DNA of 64,000 nt from Singulisphaera sp. GP187 (GCF_900129635.1 NZ_FSRB01000001.1:2271501-2335500), one strand, 5' to 3'; shown: positions 22,892-32,507, counted from the first letter of the stretch. A program made the numbers and translations. The notes: a model not told the origin generated them from the letters alone.

Positions 22892-25261
22892 ATGCGACTG
22901 AACACGACCGGCATCATCCTGAGCGGCCTCATCGCCCTCGCGCCTTCCCTCTCACTGGCAGCGGATGCCAAGGCCAAGGTCACTTACCAGGACCAGGTCT
23001 CCGCGATCTTCAAGAACCGGTGCAACTCGTGCCACAACGCCGACAAGCAAAAGGGGGGTCTCAATCTCGAGACCTACTCCAGCGCGATGCAAGGCGGCGG
23101 CTCGGGGAAGGTCGTTGAACCGGGCGACCCCGACTCGAGCACGCTCTATCAGCTCGTGACCCACAGCGAGCAGCCGAACATGCCACCGAACGCCCCCAAA
23201 CTCCCGGACGCCGAGCTCGGGACGATCAAGGCCTGGATCGAAGGGGGAGCACTCGAGGCCTCAGGAAGCATGGCCGCGGTCAAGGCCAAGCCCAAGTTCG
23301 AGTTCAAGCTCGACCCGAATTCGGCGGGTAAGCCGGTCGGTCCCCCGGCCATGCCGGAGAACCTCGCGACCGAGCCGGTCATCGTCTCCGCCAAGCCGAA
23401 CGCGGTCATCGCCATGGCCAGCAGTCCTTGGGCTCCGCTCGTCGCGGTTGGAGGCCACAAACAAGTACTCCTCTACCAGACCACGAACAACCATTTGGTC
23501 GGTGTCATTCCGTTTCCGGAGGGGACGATCCACGTCCTGAAGTTCAGCCGCAACGGCGGATTACTCCTGGCGGGAGGGGGACGAGGAGGTCAGTCGGGCA
23601 TCGCCGTGGCCTGGGACGTCAAGACGGGCAAGCGGGTCTTCGAGATCGGCAAGGAATACGACAGCGTGCTGGCGGCTGACATCAGCCCCGACCACGGCCT
23701 GGTCGCCTTGGGTGGGCCGAGTAAAATCCTTCGCGTCTACAACACGGCCGACGGTCAACTGGTCTACGAGTCGAAGAAGCACACCGAGTGGGTCACTGCC
23801 CTGGAATTCAGCCCCGATGGTGTCTTGCTCGCCTCGGGTGACCGAAATAACGGACTTGTCGTCTGGGAAGCGGTCACCGGTCGCGAGTTCTACGACCTCC
23901 GGGCACACACGCTCGCCATCACCGACATTAGTTGGCGGCTCGACTCCAACGTCGTCGCCTCGGCCAGCGAAGACGGAACCGTCCGCCTCTGGGAAATGGA
24001 GGGGGGAACCGCCATCAAGAATATCGCGGCGCATCCGGGCGGGGTTGCCTCGGTCCGCTTCGGCAAGGACGGACGCCTCGTCACCACCGGCCGCGATCGA
24101 ATGACCCGCGTCTGGGACCCGGCTGGGGCCAAGCAACGGGACCTCGAAGCGTTCAACGACCTCGCCCTCGAAGCCGTGTTCACGCACGACTCGACCGCGG
24201 TCATCGGCGGAGATTGGTCCGGCGAGGTCCGCGTCTGGGACGCCGGCACGGGAGTCCGCCGGGCGAACCTCGTGGCCAATCCCGCGGCGCTGGCGACCCG
24301 ACTCGAACAGACGATCCAGGCTCTCGCCGCCGCCGAAGCCGCCGCCGACGTGGCCGCGAAAGCAATGGCTCCACTTACCGCGGCTCCCACAGAGAAAGCG
24401 GTCGCCTTGGCCGCGGCGCAGCAGGCCCTGAAGGCGGCCGAGCAGGCGGTCGCCGAGCAATCCGCGCCGGTCAACGTTGCCGACCAAGCGTTCAAAGCGA
24501 AGGACGCAGCCAGACAGGCCGCGGCGGTGGCTCTGGCCGCGGCACAGGCGGCCGCCAAGAAGGCAACCGATGACAAGGGGGTCGCGGACAAGGCGGTTGT
24601 CGATCGAACCGCGGCCGAGAAATTGGCCCAGGAAGCCTTCGCCGCGGCGGGAATGACAGTTGAAAAAGCGAAGGTCGCCAAAGCTGCGCAACAGCAGGCG
24701 ATTGCCGAGGGCCTAGCGGGCCTGAAAACGGCGGCGGCCGGAGCCGCGTTCGACGGGGTGGTTGCCGGACTCACCGAAAAGGTCAAGCGATCCACCGAAA
24801 TTCACGCGGAATTCGAGACCTCGACGATCCGCCAGGCCGTCGCCCAGGTTCTGTTCGAGCGAGCCGGCCTTGAGAAAGCAGCCGCCCTGAAGGGGGTGGA
24901 GACAGTCACCGCGCAAGTCGCTGCCGCCAATGCCGCGGCCGAGGCCACCAAGCAGGCTGAGCAGGTCGCCATCACCGAGCGTGCGACCGCCGAGGCGGCA
25001 CTCAACGCGGCCAAAACCGCTACCCAGCCCGCGATCCAGGCTGCCACCGCCGTGGCCGTCGCCCGCAAGGCGGATCTCGACCGGGTAATCGCCGAGAAGG
25101 CGGCCGTCGATAAGGCACTCGCCGACAGCAAGGCCGCCAGTGATGCCGCCGCGGCCAAGGTAGCGGCGCTCAAAGCGGAACGCGATGCGCTCGCCCTCGA
25201 AAAGAAAACTCAGGAAGCCGCCCGCGCCTCCGTTGCCACCAATCCAGCTCCCAGCTCCTGA
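22892..25261 (+). CDS. CxxCH (PSD1-type cytochrome) protein with WD40 propeller and Ala-rich coiled coil
   Basis: 789 residues from the ATG at 22892, which begins a signal peptide ending near LSLAAD; the open frame upstream lacks protein-like character. A CNSCHNADKQKGGLNLETY segment at about residue 43 is the planctomycete cytochrome C (PSC1/PSD1-type) domain. Residues about 180-460 hold WD40-like repeats (for example DVKTGKRVFEIGKEYDS, VASASEDGTVRLWE). The last ~310 residues are Ala/Lys/Glu-rich heptad sequence, probably a long coiled coil. It ends the DUF1501 cluster. Confidence 0.9.
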   Translation: MRLNTTGIILSGLIALAPSLSLAADAKAKVTYQDQVSAIFKNRCNSCHNADKQKGGLNLETYSSAMQGGGSGKVVEPGDPDSSTLYQLVTHSEQPNMPPNAPKLPDAELGTIKAWIEGGALEASGSMAAVKAKPKFEFKLDPNSAGKPVGPPAMPENLATEPVIVSAKPNAVIAMASSPWAPLVAVGGHKQVLLYQTTNNHLVGVIPFPEGTIHVLKFSRNGGLLLAGGGRGGQSGIAVAWDVKTGKRVFEIGKEYDSVLAADISPDHGLVALGGPSKILRVYNTADGQLVYESKKHTEWVTALEFSPDGVLLASGDRNNGLVVWEAVTGREFYDLRAHTLAITDISWRLDSNVVASASEDGTVRLWEMEGGTAIKNIAAHPGGVASVRFGKDGRLVTTGRDRMTRVWDPAGAKQRDLEAFNDLALEAVFTHDSTAVIGGDWSGEVRVWDAGTGVRRANLVANPAALATRLEQTIQALAAAEAAADVAAKAMAPLTAAPTEKAVALAAAQQALKAAEQAVAEQSAPVNVADQAFKAKDAARQAAAVALAAAQAAAKKATDDKGVADKAVVDRTAAEKLAQEAFAAAGMTVEKAKVAKAAQQQAIAEGLAGLKTAAAGAAFDGVVAGLTEKVKRSTEIHAEFETSTIRQAVAQVLFERAGLEKAAALKGVETVTAQVAAANAAAEATKQAEQVAITERATAEAALNAAKTATQPAIQAATAVAVARKADLDRVIAEKAAVDKALADSKAASDAAAAKVAALKAERDALALEKKTQEAARASVATNPAPSS

Positions 25262-25297
25262 CTTGATCGGTTTCTGAAATCGCTGGCGCTCCCACGT

Positions 25298-25327
25298 AAG
25301 ACTGCGGGCAAACCTGCCCGCAGTCTT
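25298..25327 (+). terminator. Strong hairpin after the CxxCH/WD40 gene
   Basis: A 13-bp perfect stem (AAGACTGCGGGCA / TGCCCGCAGTCTT) with loop AACC lies 37 bp after the stop. Only a short T/C-rich tail follows, so it may end transcription or protect the 3' end. Confidence 0.65.
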
Positions 25328-25542
25328 CTGGTCTCAGTGGGAAGGCAGGGTCCCCGGGCTGCGAAATCCGCTCGATTTGCTTTCAGGTCACTTCCTCGGA
25401 ACGGCAAGCGGATCCCCCGATCGGCTCCGGTCGATTGACGGGCGTGGGCATTGACCGGAGTCGTTTTCGGCATTAGACTTCGGTGAGGAATACGTAACCA
25501 TATTCGGCTTTGGTCACGGCCGACGACTTGATGAGGATCGCC

Positions 25543-26034
25543 ATGAGCTTTGGCGAGGGTGCCGGCAGCGAAGTCGACTTTGAAACGATGCAGGGTCGTA
25601 ACTGGCCCTCGCTGACTCAGTTCTCGGTCTTCCTGGAGAACCGGGTCGGGCAGTTGCTTGAAGTGATCCGCGCATTTCACGGATCCAAGGTCAAGATTGT
25701 CGGACTCACCATCTCCGACTCGGCCGATTGCTCGATTCTCAGGCTCGTTCTGAGTCATCCCGAGCAAGGCCGCGAGATCCTCGCCTTACACAAGCTTGCA
25801 TTCGCCGAGAACGAATTGCTTGGGGCCGAGCTTCCCGCGGGTCCAGGGTCATTAGCCGACCTCTGCGCGGCGTTACTCCAGGCAGAAATCAACATTCACT
25901 ATGCCTACCCGTTGATTATTCATCCCCACGGCCGCTGCGCCGTGGCGCTGCACGTCGATAGTATCGAACAGGCAGGCACAGCGCTTCACGCGATGGGATT
26001 CGAGATCATTTGCGAGGCCGACCTCTCGGCCTGA
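25543..26034 (+). CDS. Tandem ACT-domain protein
   Basis: About 163 residues. The ATG at 25543 has TGAGGATCG upstream; a TTG start at 25510 or a later ATG near 25567 cannot be excluded. The first ACT-like unit begins at LTQFSVFLENRVGQL and the second at ADLCAALLQAEINIHYAYPL. The pattern of an N-terminal strand, a helix with xGxL, and a second strand matches small-ligand binding ACT domains, which usually sense amino acids. No catalytic domain is attached and the neighbours give no pathway clue. Confidence 0.7.
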   Translation: MSFGEGAGSEVDFETMQGRNWPSLTQFSVFLENRVGQLLEVIRAFHGSKVKIVGLTISDSADCSILRLVLSHPEQGREILALHKLAFAENELLGAELPAGPGSLADLCAALLQAEINIHYAYPLIIHPHGRCAVALHVDSIEQAGTALHAMGFEIICEADLSA

Positions 26035-26053
26035 CTTTGCAGGGAATTCCTGT

Positions 26054-26686
26054 TTATTTCTCGATGGATCGATACCGTCCCTTGCGACGAGGAACCGGTC
26101 GGATACGTTCTTCGCGCAAGAGCCGGTTCCGCCAGGCGGTTGCCGATCGTCCGTTTTTGCCGATCGCGCGGAACAGATTCTGAACCTCGGGATCGGCGAA
26201 CTCAAGGGGAAGAATCGCCAGCCCTGCCTGGCCTTCAACCACGTCGCGCCTGAGCCAGGCCAAGGCGGCTTCCATGATCGCGTCGTGATCGAACGCCAAA
26301 GGAAGGGCCGCTCCGAGCTCGAACCAGCCCGCCTCCGCGGCGTCGTCGGCACCACCCACTTCAGGAAGGGGCGGCCGGAGGACCGTGGCGTAGGCCAGGC
26401 TGATCGTCCTTCCTCGAGGGTCGCGCCCTGGGGCGCCGAAGACTCCGATCGGAGCAACCGGCCCCTGGTAGTCGAGCGTCGTTTCCTCGTGCAATTCGCG
26501 GCGCACGGCGGTTTCGATGGGTTCATCGATCTCCAGGAAGCCTCCGGGGATGGCCCATGAACCGGCAAACGGGTCGTGCTTGCGTTTTATGAGCAGAACT
26601 TTGAGCGTTTCCCCAATCAGGGTGAAGACGACGAAGTCGACGGTCACCGCGGGGCGCGGGTATTGATAGCAGTATGTCGCAGCCAT
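26054..26686 (-). CDS. Nudix hydrolase with C-terminal winged-helix region (NrtR-like)
   Basis: 210 residues from the ATG at 26686. The Nudix box runs as GGFLEIDEP...RRELHEETTL, with the metal-binding RExxEE glutamates present but Thr in place of the usual Gly. The C-terminal half, LEFADPEVQNLFRAIG and TAWRNRLLREERI, resembles the wHTH of NrtR regulators, which sense ADP-ribose and control NAD genes. Because the catalytic glutamates are kept, it may hydrolyse ADP-ribose. It faces the acyl-CoA dehydrogenase-like gene, 63 bp away, making that gene a possible target. Confidence 0.82.
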   Translation of the reverse strand: MAATYCYQYPRPAVTVDFVVFTLIGETLKVLLIKRKHDPFAGSWAIPGGFLEIDEPIETAVRRELHEETTLDYQGPVAPIGVFGAPGRDPRGRTISLAYATVLRPPLPEVGGADDAAEAGWFELGAALPLAFDHDAIMEAALAWLRRDVVEGQAGLAILPLEFADPEVQNLFRAIGKNGRSATAWRNRLLREERIRPVPRRKGRYRSIEK

Positions 26687-26749
26687 CGAGATCGCGTCTC
26701 CGGTCGTTTTGTGGTTGGCGGCGGACGGAAATTTCGTCAGACTACCTTC

Positions 26750-27853
26750 ATGAACGATCCATCCGCGAAGCTGATTTCTTGGCCCGAAACCAACGATGAT
26801 CAAGGTCTGCGGCGCTGTGTCGCGCAACTCGCAGAGGCCGATGGGCCGGCGGACGAGTTGGGCACATGGCCCGAGACACTCTGGAGCCTTTTGACGGACG
26901 CCAGGGCACCGCGCTGGGCGCTCCCTAAGAGTATCGGCGGTGACGAGTGCGGGCGCACGGAACTTCTCGAGCGATACGCAAGAGTCACCGAGGGAAGCAT
27001 GACCGCCGCGTTCATCCTGACTCAGCACGACTCGGGAGTGCGCCGCTTGCTGGCCGCTCGCGACCGCCCCGTGGCGGAAGCCTGGATCCGCGCGATCGCC
27101 GACCGAGGCGCGTTCACGACCGTCGGGATCTCGCAACTGACGACCTCGCGCCGGCACGGAGCACAGGCGATGAAAGCGGTCGCACGCCCAGGGGGTGGCT
27201 ACCGGCTGGATGGGACGATGCCCTGGGTGACCGCGGCGGAACACGCGGACGTCCTCGTGACGGGCGCGGTCCTGGAAGACGGGCAGCAGTTGCTGATCGC
27301 GCTGCCAACCGATCGACCCGGCCTCACGATCCCGCTCGCCTTCGACTTGGCGGCACTCCAGGCGTCACGCACCACTGAGGTCGTTTGCCACGCGGTCGAG
27401 ATCAAGGCCGACGAGATTCTCGCCGGTCCTTCCCCGAACGTGATCGCCACCCCGGGTGCGGCCGGCACCGGCGGCCTGGAGACCTCGGCCCTCGCCTTGG
27501 GACTCGCCCGGGCCGCCCTGAACGCCTTGATCGCCGAGGTCTCGTCACGAAGCGAACTTGATGAGCCTGCCGACGCCCTGGCCTCCACCTGGAACGAACT
27601 CTGGTTCGCCCTAATGCAGACCGCGCGTGAAGAGGCCGACGCGTTGACCCCAGGCCAGATCCGCTCCCAGGCCAATGCCCTGGTACTCAAGAGTACCCAG
27701 GCCTACCTCACGGCGCGCAAGGGGACCGGCTTCCTCCGAAGCGAACCCGCGCAACGCTGGGCGCGTCAGGCCCTGTTCTTCCTCGTCTGGTCCTGCCCGA
27801 GCCCCGTCGCGCAGGCGGCTATCCGCGACCTCGCCGGCCTTTGCTCCATTTAA
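26750..27853 (+). CDS. Acyl-CoA dehydrogenase family protein
   Basis: 367 residues, the length of the FAD-dependent acyl-CoA dehydrogenase fold. An N-terminal helical domain, a middle beta domain (GAFTTVGISQLTTSR, RLDGTMPWVTAAEHADV) and a C-terminal four-helix region are visible. The usual catalytic Glu position in the C-terminal region is not clear, so activity is uncertain and a desaturase or hydroxylase-like relative is possible. The ATG is at 26750, 63 bp from the divergent Nudix gene; a shared control region between them is likely. Confidence 0.82.
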   Translation: MNDPSAKLISWPETNDDQGLRRCVAQLAEADGPADELGTWPETLWSLLTDARAPRWALPKSIGGDECGRTELLERYARVTEGSMTAAFILTQHDSGVRRLLAARDRPVAEAWIRAIADRGAFTTVGISQLTTSRRHGAQAMKAVARPGGGYRLDGTMPWVTAAEHADVLVTGAVLEDGQQLLIALPTDRPGLTIPLAFDLAALQASRTTEVVCHAVEIKADEILAGPSPNVIATPGAAGTGGLETSALALGLARAALNALIAEVSSRSELDEPADALASTWNELWFALMQTAREEADALTPGQIRSQANALVLKSTQAYLTARKGTGFLRSEPAQRWARQALFFLVWSCPSPVAQAAIRDLAGLCSI

Positions 27854-27871
27854 AGGGAAAAGGGAGCAAAG
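27839..27871. terminator. Convergent hairpin between acyl-CoA dehydrogenase and aspS
   Basis: CTTTGCTCC (27839-27847) and GGAGCAAAG (27863-27871) form a 9-bp stem around the stop codon of the plus-strand gene, in the short gap to the end of aspS. It could act for both strands. Confidence 0.45.
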
Positions 27872-27885
27872 ACCGACCGGATCAT

Positions 27886-29646
27886 TTAATCAGCCAGGCG
27901 GATGTTCAACTCACGCAATTGCCGGGTGTCGACGCCGCCTGGTGCGCCCGTCATGAGGTCGGTACCGCGAGCCGTCTTGGGAAAGGCGATGCAATCGCGG
28001 ATGTTGGTCAGGCCGGCGTAGAGCATCACGAGCCGATCGAACCCAAACGCGATCCCGCCGTGGGGCGGAGCTCCATTGCGCAAGGCTCCGAGGAGGAACC
28101 CGAACTTTTCTTCCGCTTGCTCGGGGCTCAAGCCCAGGAGGCTGAAGATCTTCGATTGGATCTTGGAGTCGTGGCAGCGGATCGTGCCGCCGGCGGCTTC
28201 CTCGCCATTGATCACGAGGTCGTAGGCCTGAGCGCGCACCCGAGCCGGGTCGGTCTCGAGCAAGGGAAGGTCTTCGGCCAGGGGCATCGTGAACGGATGG
28301 TGTTCCGCGGCGTAACGCCCTTCCTCGGCGTCCCAGTGAAGCAACGGGAAGCGCGTGACCCACGAGTAATGGAACGACTTCGGGTCGTAGAGCTTCAGCT
28401 CGGTGGCCAGACGCGTTCGCAGGTTCGTGAGCGCCTGGCTGGTGACGGCCTGACTATCCGCCACGATCAAGATCAGGTCGCCCGGCTTGGCATCGAACCG
28501 CTCGCGGAGTTTCGCTTGCACTTCCGGCGTGAAGAACTTGGCGGTCGGCCCGGTCAGGGTCGCCTCTTCCACCTTGAGCCAGACCAGGCCCTTGGTGCCG
28601 AACGTGGCGGAGTACTCGGTCAGACCGTCAAGGTCCTTGCGGCTGTACTTCTGCCCGGCCCCCGGAGCACAGATCCCGCGGATCCGCTGGCCGTTTTCGA
28701 GAGCGAGCTGGAAGACCTTGAACTCGGTCTCGGCCGCGAGGTCGGCGAGGTCCTTCAGTTCTAACCCGTAGCGCAGGTCGGGCCGGTCGTTGCCGTACCG
28801 CTCCATCACGTCGTGGTACTCGAACCGAGGCAGGGGGAGCGTCGGCGCTTCGCCGGTGAACTCCTGGGCCAACGAGGCCACCATCGGCTCCATCGCGGTC
28901 ATCACGTCTTCGTCTTCGACGAATGACATCTCGATGTCGAGCTGAGTGAACTCGGGCTGGCGATTGGCCCGGAGATCTTCGTCACGGAAGCAGCGGGCGA
29001 CCTGGAAGTAGCGGTCGAACCCGGCCACCATCAAAACTTGCTTGTAAAGCTGAGGCGACTGGGGCAAGGCGTAGAAATGACCGGCGTGGACCCGGCTCGG
29101 AACGAGGAAGTCACGCGCCCCTTCGGGAGTGCTCCGCCCGAGGATCGGCGTCTCGATCTCGAGAAAACCTCCGGCCGTCATCGTATTCCGCATCACCTGG
29201 GCCATCTTGTGGCGGATGATGAAGACCTGCTGCATCGCCGGTCGACGCAAGTCGAGGTAGCGATACTTGAGGCGAAGCTCTTCGTTGGCCTCGGCCCCCT
29301 TGATCTCGAACGGGGGAGTCGGCGTCGCGTTGAGGACCTCGAGCTCCTTGGCCCGGACTTCCAGACCGCCGGTCTTGAGGTTCGGATTCTCTTTGCCGGC
29401 GAGTCGAGGAGCGACCACGCCGCGGATCGCGACAACATATTCGCTGCGGAGCTCGCGTGCAGCCGCTTGAAGCTCGGCGCCGACCTCGGGCTCAAACACA
29501 CATTGGGTCAGCCCGTAACGGTCGCGCACGTCGATGAAGACGAGCCCCCCAAAGTCGCGCCAGGAGTCGACCCAGCCGTTGAGCGTGACGGTCTGTCCCA
29601 CATGGTCGAGTGTCAAATCACCGCAAGTATGTGTCCGTTTGAGCAT
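27886..29646 (-). CDS. aspS: Aspartyl-tRNA synthetase
   Basis: 586 residues, the size of the bacterial-type class II enzyme that charges tRNA-Asp (and possibly tRNA-Asn). An N-terminal OB-fold anticodon domain (about 1-110) precedes class II motif 1 and motif 2 (FRDEDLRANRQPEFTQLD). A GAD insertion occupies about 290-430, and motif 3 is GIAFGFDRLVML near the end. The bacterial GMGKG-like region is present. It stands alone, opposite the M28-like gene. Confidence 0.97.
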   Translation of the reverse strand: MLKRTHTCGDLTLDHVGQTVTLNGWVDSWRDFGGLVFIDVRDRYGLTQCVFEPEVGAELQAAARELRSEYVVAIRGVVAPRLAGKENPNLKTGGLEVRAKELEVLNATPTPPFEIKGAEANEELRLKYRYLDLRRPAMQQVFIIRHKMAQVMRNTMTAGGFLEIETPILGRSTPEGARDFLVPSRVHAGHFYALPQSPQLYKQVLMVAGFDRYFQVARCFRDEDLRANRQPEFTQLDIEMSFVEDEDVMTAMEPMVASLAQEFTGEAPTLPLPRFEYHDVMERYGNDRPDLRYGLELKDLADLAAETEFKVFQLALENGQRIRGICAPGAGQKYSRKDLDGLTEYSATFGTKGLVWLKVEEATLTGPTAKFFTPEVQAKLRERFDAKPGDLILIVADSQAVTSQALTNLRTRLATELKLYDPKSFHYSWVTRFPLLHWDAEEGRYAAEHHPFTMPLAEDLPLLETDPARVRAQAYDLVINGEEAAGGTIRCHDSKIQSKIFSLLGLSPEQAEEKFGFLLGALRNGAPPHGGIAFGFDRLVMLYAGLTNIRDCIAFPKTARGTDLMTGAPGGVDTRQLRELNIRLAD

Positions 29647-29987
29647 GGTCGTCGCGTCTTCGGCCGCCTCGTGCGTTCGGATAGTTCGGTCATTTTCATC
29701 GGGGTTTCAGAGTAACCCGAGTTCACGCAAACCGTCAAGCAAACCCAAGGTTAAGACAATCGTCCCGGAGGTTTGGTTCGTTCGCGCTCTGGATGGATCG
29801 CCCACCCCGAGGCTCGGGCATCCGCTTGGCTGTTCGCGCCCAGCGCTCGGCACAAACGCACGGACGGATCGGATGAAACGCGTCGGACTCGGAGGAGAAA
29901 CTTGTGAGGCAAGACGCCTTCTGAGCACAATGGACGGAATGCAACCCGGCCGGTCCTCTCGGCCCAGCGATAAGGTAAATTCCGAAT
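29647..29987. other. Divergent promoter region between aspS and an M28-like gene
   Basis: 341 bp between two genes that point away from each other, so both promoters should lie here. No ORF with a credible ribosome site was seen, and I could not identify clear -35/-10 boxes. Confidence 0.5.
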
Positions 29988-31145
29988 ATGAAGTTCGACA
30001 TCGATCGGGCCATGGGCTGGGTCAAGACGTTCGACTTCCCCAGGGGAACCGGAAGCGAAGGTGAACGCCATGCCGCCGACCTGTTGACGGGGCCTCTGGA
30101 AACGTCGGGCTGGCGTGTCAGCCGAGCGGTGACGCGGACGGGGTGCCGTCTCTCCACGCTTGTGATGATCCTGCTGTTGACGCTCCTGTTCGAGGAATAT
30201 TTTCTTTGGAAGGCCCTTCAACTGAGCTTTCCGGGTCTTCCACGAAGGTCGCGCGCGGGCATGCTCCTCGCGGCCTTCCTCCTGCTCGGGGGCCTGCTGA
30301 GGCTGGCGGTGGGACGCCATGGCGTGAAGATCGCCCGGGAGCGGTTCGTGGCCTGGCGATCGGCCAAGGAGCCGTCCCGGATGGTCAACCTGATCGCCGA
30401 CCGGCCCGGCTCAAGCGATCGGCCCAGCCGAGTCTTCATCCTGACTCATCTCGACACCCCACTGCGGGTTGCCAACTGGGAGGATGGGATCAGCAACGCG
30501 ATCCTCGTCGGCCTGATCGTACTCGTGTTCGTCGGCCTTTCGCCCGTTTGGACCGTGTGGTCGGCGACCGGAATTTTTCTGGTCTCGCTCCTCTTCCAGG
30601 CGCGGTACTGGCTGCGAGCCGAACGCCCGTCGGTCGGGGATAATCGGACGGGGCTCGCGATTCTTGCGGAGTTGGCCCAGTCGCTCCCAAAGCGGCTACA
30701 CGACCGGGTTGAGATCCGCCTGGTGGCGGTCGGTGGCAGTTCGGCGGGTCAACCGGGAGCGCTGGCCCTCGCCGACGACATTCGCCGCCGCTGGCCCCCC
30801 AAGCCAACGCTCGTCATCAACCTCGATTCCCCAGGGCTTGGACCCACAGTGAGGTTGCTTGGGAAAGGGAAAGGTCTCGAGGTCGCGCGGGGGGCCGCCA
30901 AGGACCTCTGGATCCCTTACCAGGTGAGTCAGCGGGCGTTCTGCTGCCTCGATCATCGGCCGTTTGCCCTCAACCGAATCCCGGCCATCAGTCTGGCCGG
31001 AGATCGGAAAGGAACGCGAATTGAGCCGGCCTGCCTCGCGGCCACCGTGCAACTGGCGACTGAGGTCGCGATGCGCTGGGCTCGGCAGGAGGCCCAACCA
31101 CCTCAGGTCGCGAGCGTGCCCAGGTCATCCCAAAAGCCAGGGTAG
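29988..31145 (+). CDS. M28-like peptidase-fold membrane protein, probably inactive
   Basis: 385 residues. The M28 pattern shows at THLDTP (the HxD site) and GDNRTGLAIL (DNxSG-like). The catalytic EExG position reads VGGSSAGQPG, with both glutamates missing, and NLDSPG matches the next metal-site Asp. Hydrophobic helices at about residues 50-100 and 165-205 split the domain, so the protein is membrane-anchored. Its 3' end overlaps the end of the convergent aroA by 43 bp. Peptidase activity is not expected; a binding or processing role may remain. Confidence 0.75.
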   Translation: MKFDIDRAMGWVKTFDFPRGTGSEGERHAADLLTGPLETSGWRVSRAVTRTGCRLSTLVMILLLTLLFEEYFLWKALQLSFPGLPRRSRAGMLLAAFLLLGGLLRLAVGRHGVKIARERFVAWRSAKEPSRMVNLIADRPGSSDRPSRVFILTHLDTPLRVANWEDGISNAILVGLIVLVFVGLSPVWTVWSATGIFLVSLLFQARYWLRAERPSVGDNRTGLAILAELAQSLPKRLHDRVEIRLVAVGGSSAGQPGALALADDIRRRWPPKPTLVINLDSPGLGPTVRLLGKGKGLEVARGAAKDLWIPYQVSQRAFCCLDHRPFALNRIPAISLAGDRKGTRIEPACLAATVQLATEVAMRWARQEAQPPQVASVPRSSQKPG

Positions 31146-32392
31146 GTTTTCGCCACACAATCGGGGTCGAGGATCGTGACCCCCTCCGCCTTCACGCCGG
31201 CGATCGCAAACGACATGGCCATCCTGTGATCGTCATAGGTCGCGATCCGGGCCGGAGTGAGTCGGGCCGGCGGATCGATCACGAGCCCATCGGGATGCTC
31301 GTCGACCCGAGCGCCCAATTTCCGGAGCTCGGTCGCCAGCGCAGCGATGCGATCGGTCTCCTTGTGGCGGATGTGGGCGACGTTGCGGATTCGCGTCACC
31401 CCCTGCGCGAAGAGAGCGACCACCGCCAGGGTCATGACCGTGTCACTGATCGCGTTCATATCGACGTCGACCCCGCGCAATGACCCTCCCGTCACGGTCG
31501 TCGCCCCGCGCTCGCGGACCACCTTGCACCCCATGTGCTCGAGGATGTCGACGAAGCCGAGGTCGCCCTGGATACTCTCGCTCCCGAGCCCTTCGAGGGT
31601 GAGCGATCCGCCGGTCACCGCCGCCAGCGCGAAGAAGTAACTCGCGGCCGAAGCATCGGGTTCGATCGCGTAAGGCCGCCCGGTATAACGCGCGGGGCGG
31701 ATGTCGAATCGGCGGTTCTTGCGATTGCCAATCCGCACGCCAAACGACTCCATGACCTCGATCGTCATGGTGACGTAGGGGAGGGAGACCAGCGGCCCGT
31801 CCACCTCCACGGTCGTCGTTTCCCGGGAGTAGGGCAAGGCCATCAGCAGTCCGCTGAGGAACTGGCTCGAGACGTCACCCCGGACGAACGCATTTCCCCC
31901 GTCGAGTCCGCGAGCCCGCACTGTCACCGGAGGGCAGCCCGTGCCGAGGTCACTGCTGGCGTCGGATCCAAGCCCGTTGAGCGCCATCAGGAGATCGGAG
32001 ACGGGGCGCTGACGCATCCGAGGAGTGCCGTCGAGCCGGTAGGTCCCCTGCCCCGTGGCCACCATGGCCGTGAGAAATCGCAGACTCGTCCCGGAATTCC
32101 CGACAAAGAGATCAATTTCCCGGTTGGGGATCTTGTTGCCGCATCCCGGCACCGTCAGTGTCTTTGCTTCCAGGTCATGCTCAACGGCGATCCCGAGCTT
32201 GCGCAGCGAGTCGACCATCACGCGCGTGTCGTCACAATCGAGGGCTCCCGACAAGACGCTCCGACCGTCGGCCATGGCCGCGACGATGAGGGCCCGGTTC
32301 GTCAGGCTCTTGGAGCCGGGCACCCGGATTTTCGCAGTCGGCGGCGAACCGACCCAAGGCTGCACGGTCAGTTCTCGAACGTTCTCAGTCAT
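31103..32392 (-). CDS. aroA: 3-phosphoshikimate 1-carboxyvinyltransferase (EPSP synthase)
   Basis: 429 residues. Catalyses the sixth shikimate step, joining shikimate 3-phosphate and PEP. Family signatures are GSKSLTNRALIVAA near the N-terminus, GNSGTSLRFLTAM around residue 95, RMRQRPVSDLL, and the late HIRHKETDRIAALA and YDDHRMAMSFA. The length is normal. It lies upstream, on the same strand as the DUF167 and YggS genes after a 115-bp gap, and converges with the M28-like gene. Confidence 0.97.
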   Translation of the reverse strand: MTENVRELTVQPWVGSPPTAKIRVPGSKSLTNRALIVAAMADGRSVLSGALDCDDTRVMVDSLRKLGIAVEHDLEAKTLTVPGCGNKIPNREIDLFVGNSGTSLRFLTAMVATGQGTYRLDGTPRMRQRPVSDLLMALNGLGSDASSDLGTGCPPVTVRARGLDGGNAFVRGDVSSQFLSGLLMALPYSRETTTVEVDGPLVSLPYVTMTIEVMESFGVRIGNRKNRRFDIRPARYTGRPYAIEPDASAASYFFALAAVTGGSLTLEGLGSESIQGDLGFVDILEHMGCKVVRERGATTVTGGSLRGVDVDMNAISDTVMTLAVVALFAQGVTRIRNVAHIRHKETDRIAALATELRKLGARVDEHPDGLVIDPPARLTPARIATYDDHRMAMSFAIAGVKAEGVTILDPDCVAKTYPGFWDDLGTLAT

Positions 32393-32507
32393 CAGCGCAT
32401 TCCCATCAACGGTCGTTAAAGTTTGATCTCAAAAGTAGGACAACGATCCCAAGACTCGTCGGTCCGGCGGGCCAACTTCCGGCCCTTCAGTCCGTTCGAT
32501 CCCCGAT

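Noticed and set aside
23561..24691. Minus-strand ORF over the WD40 and coiled-coil gene
   Set aside because: Mirror of the Ala-rich coding region; composition is Gly/Arg-biased and no family fits.
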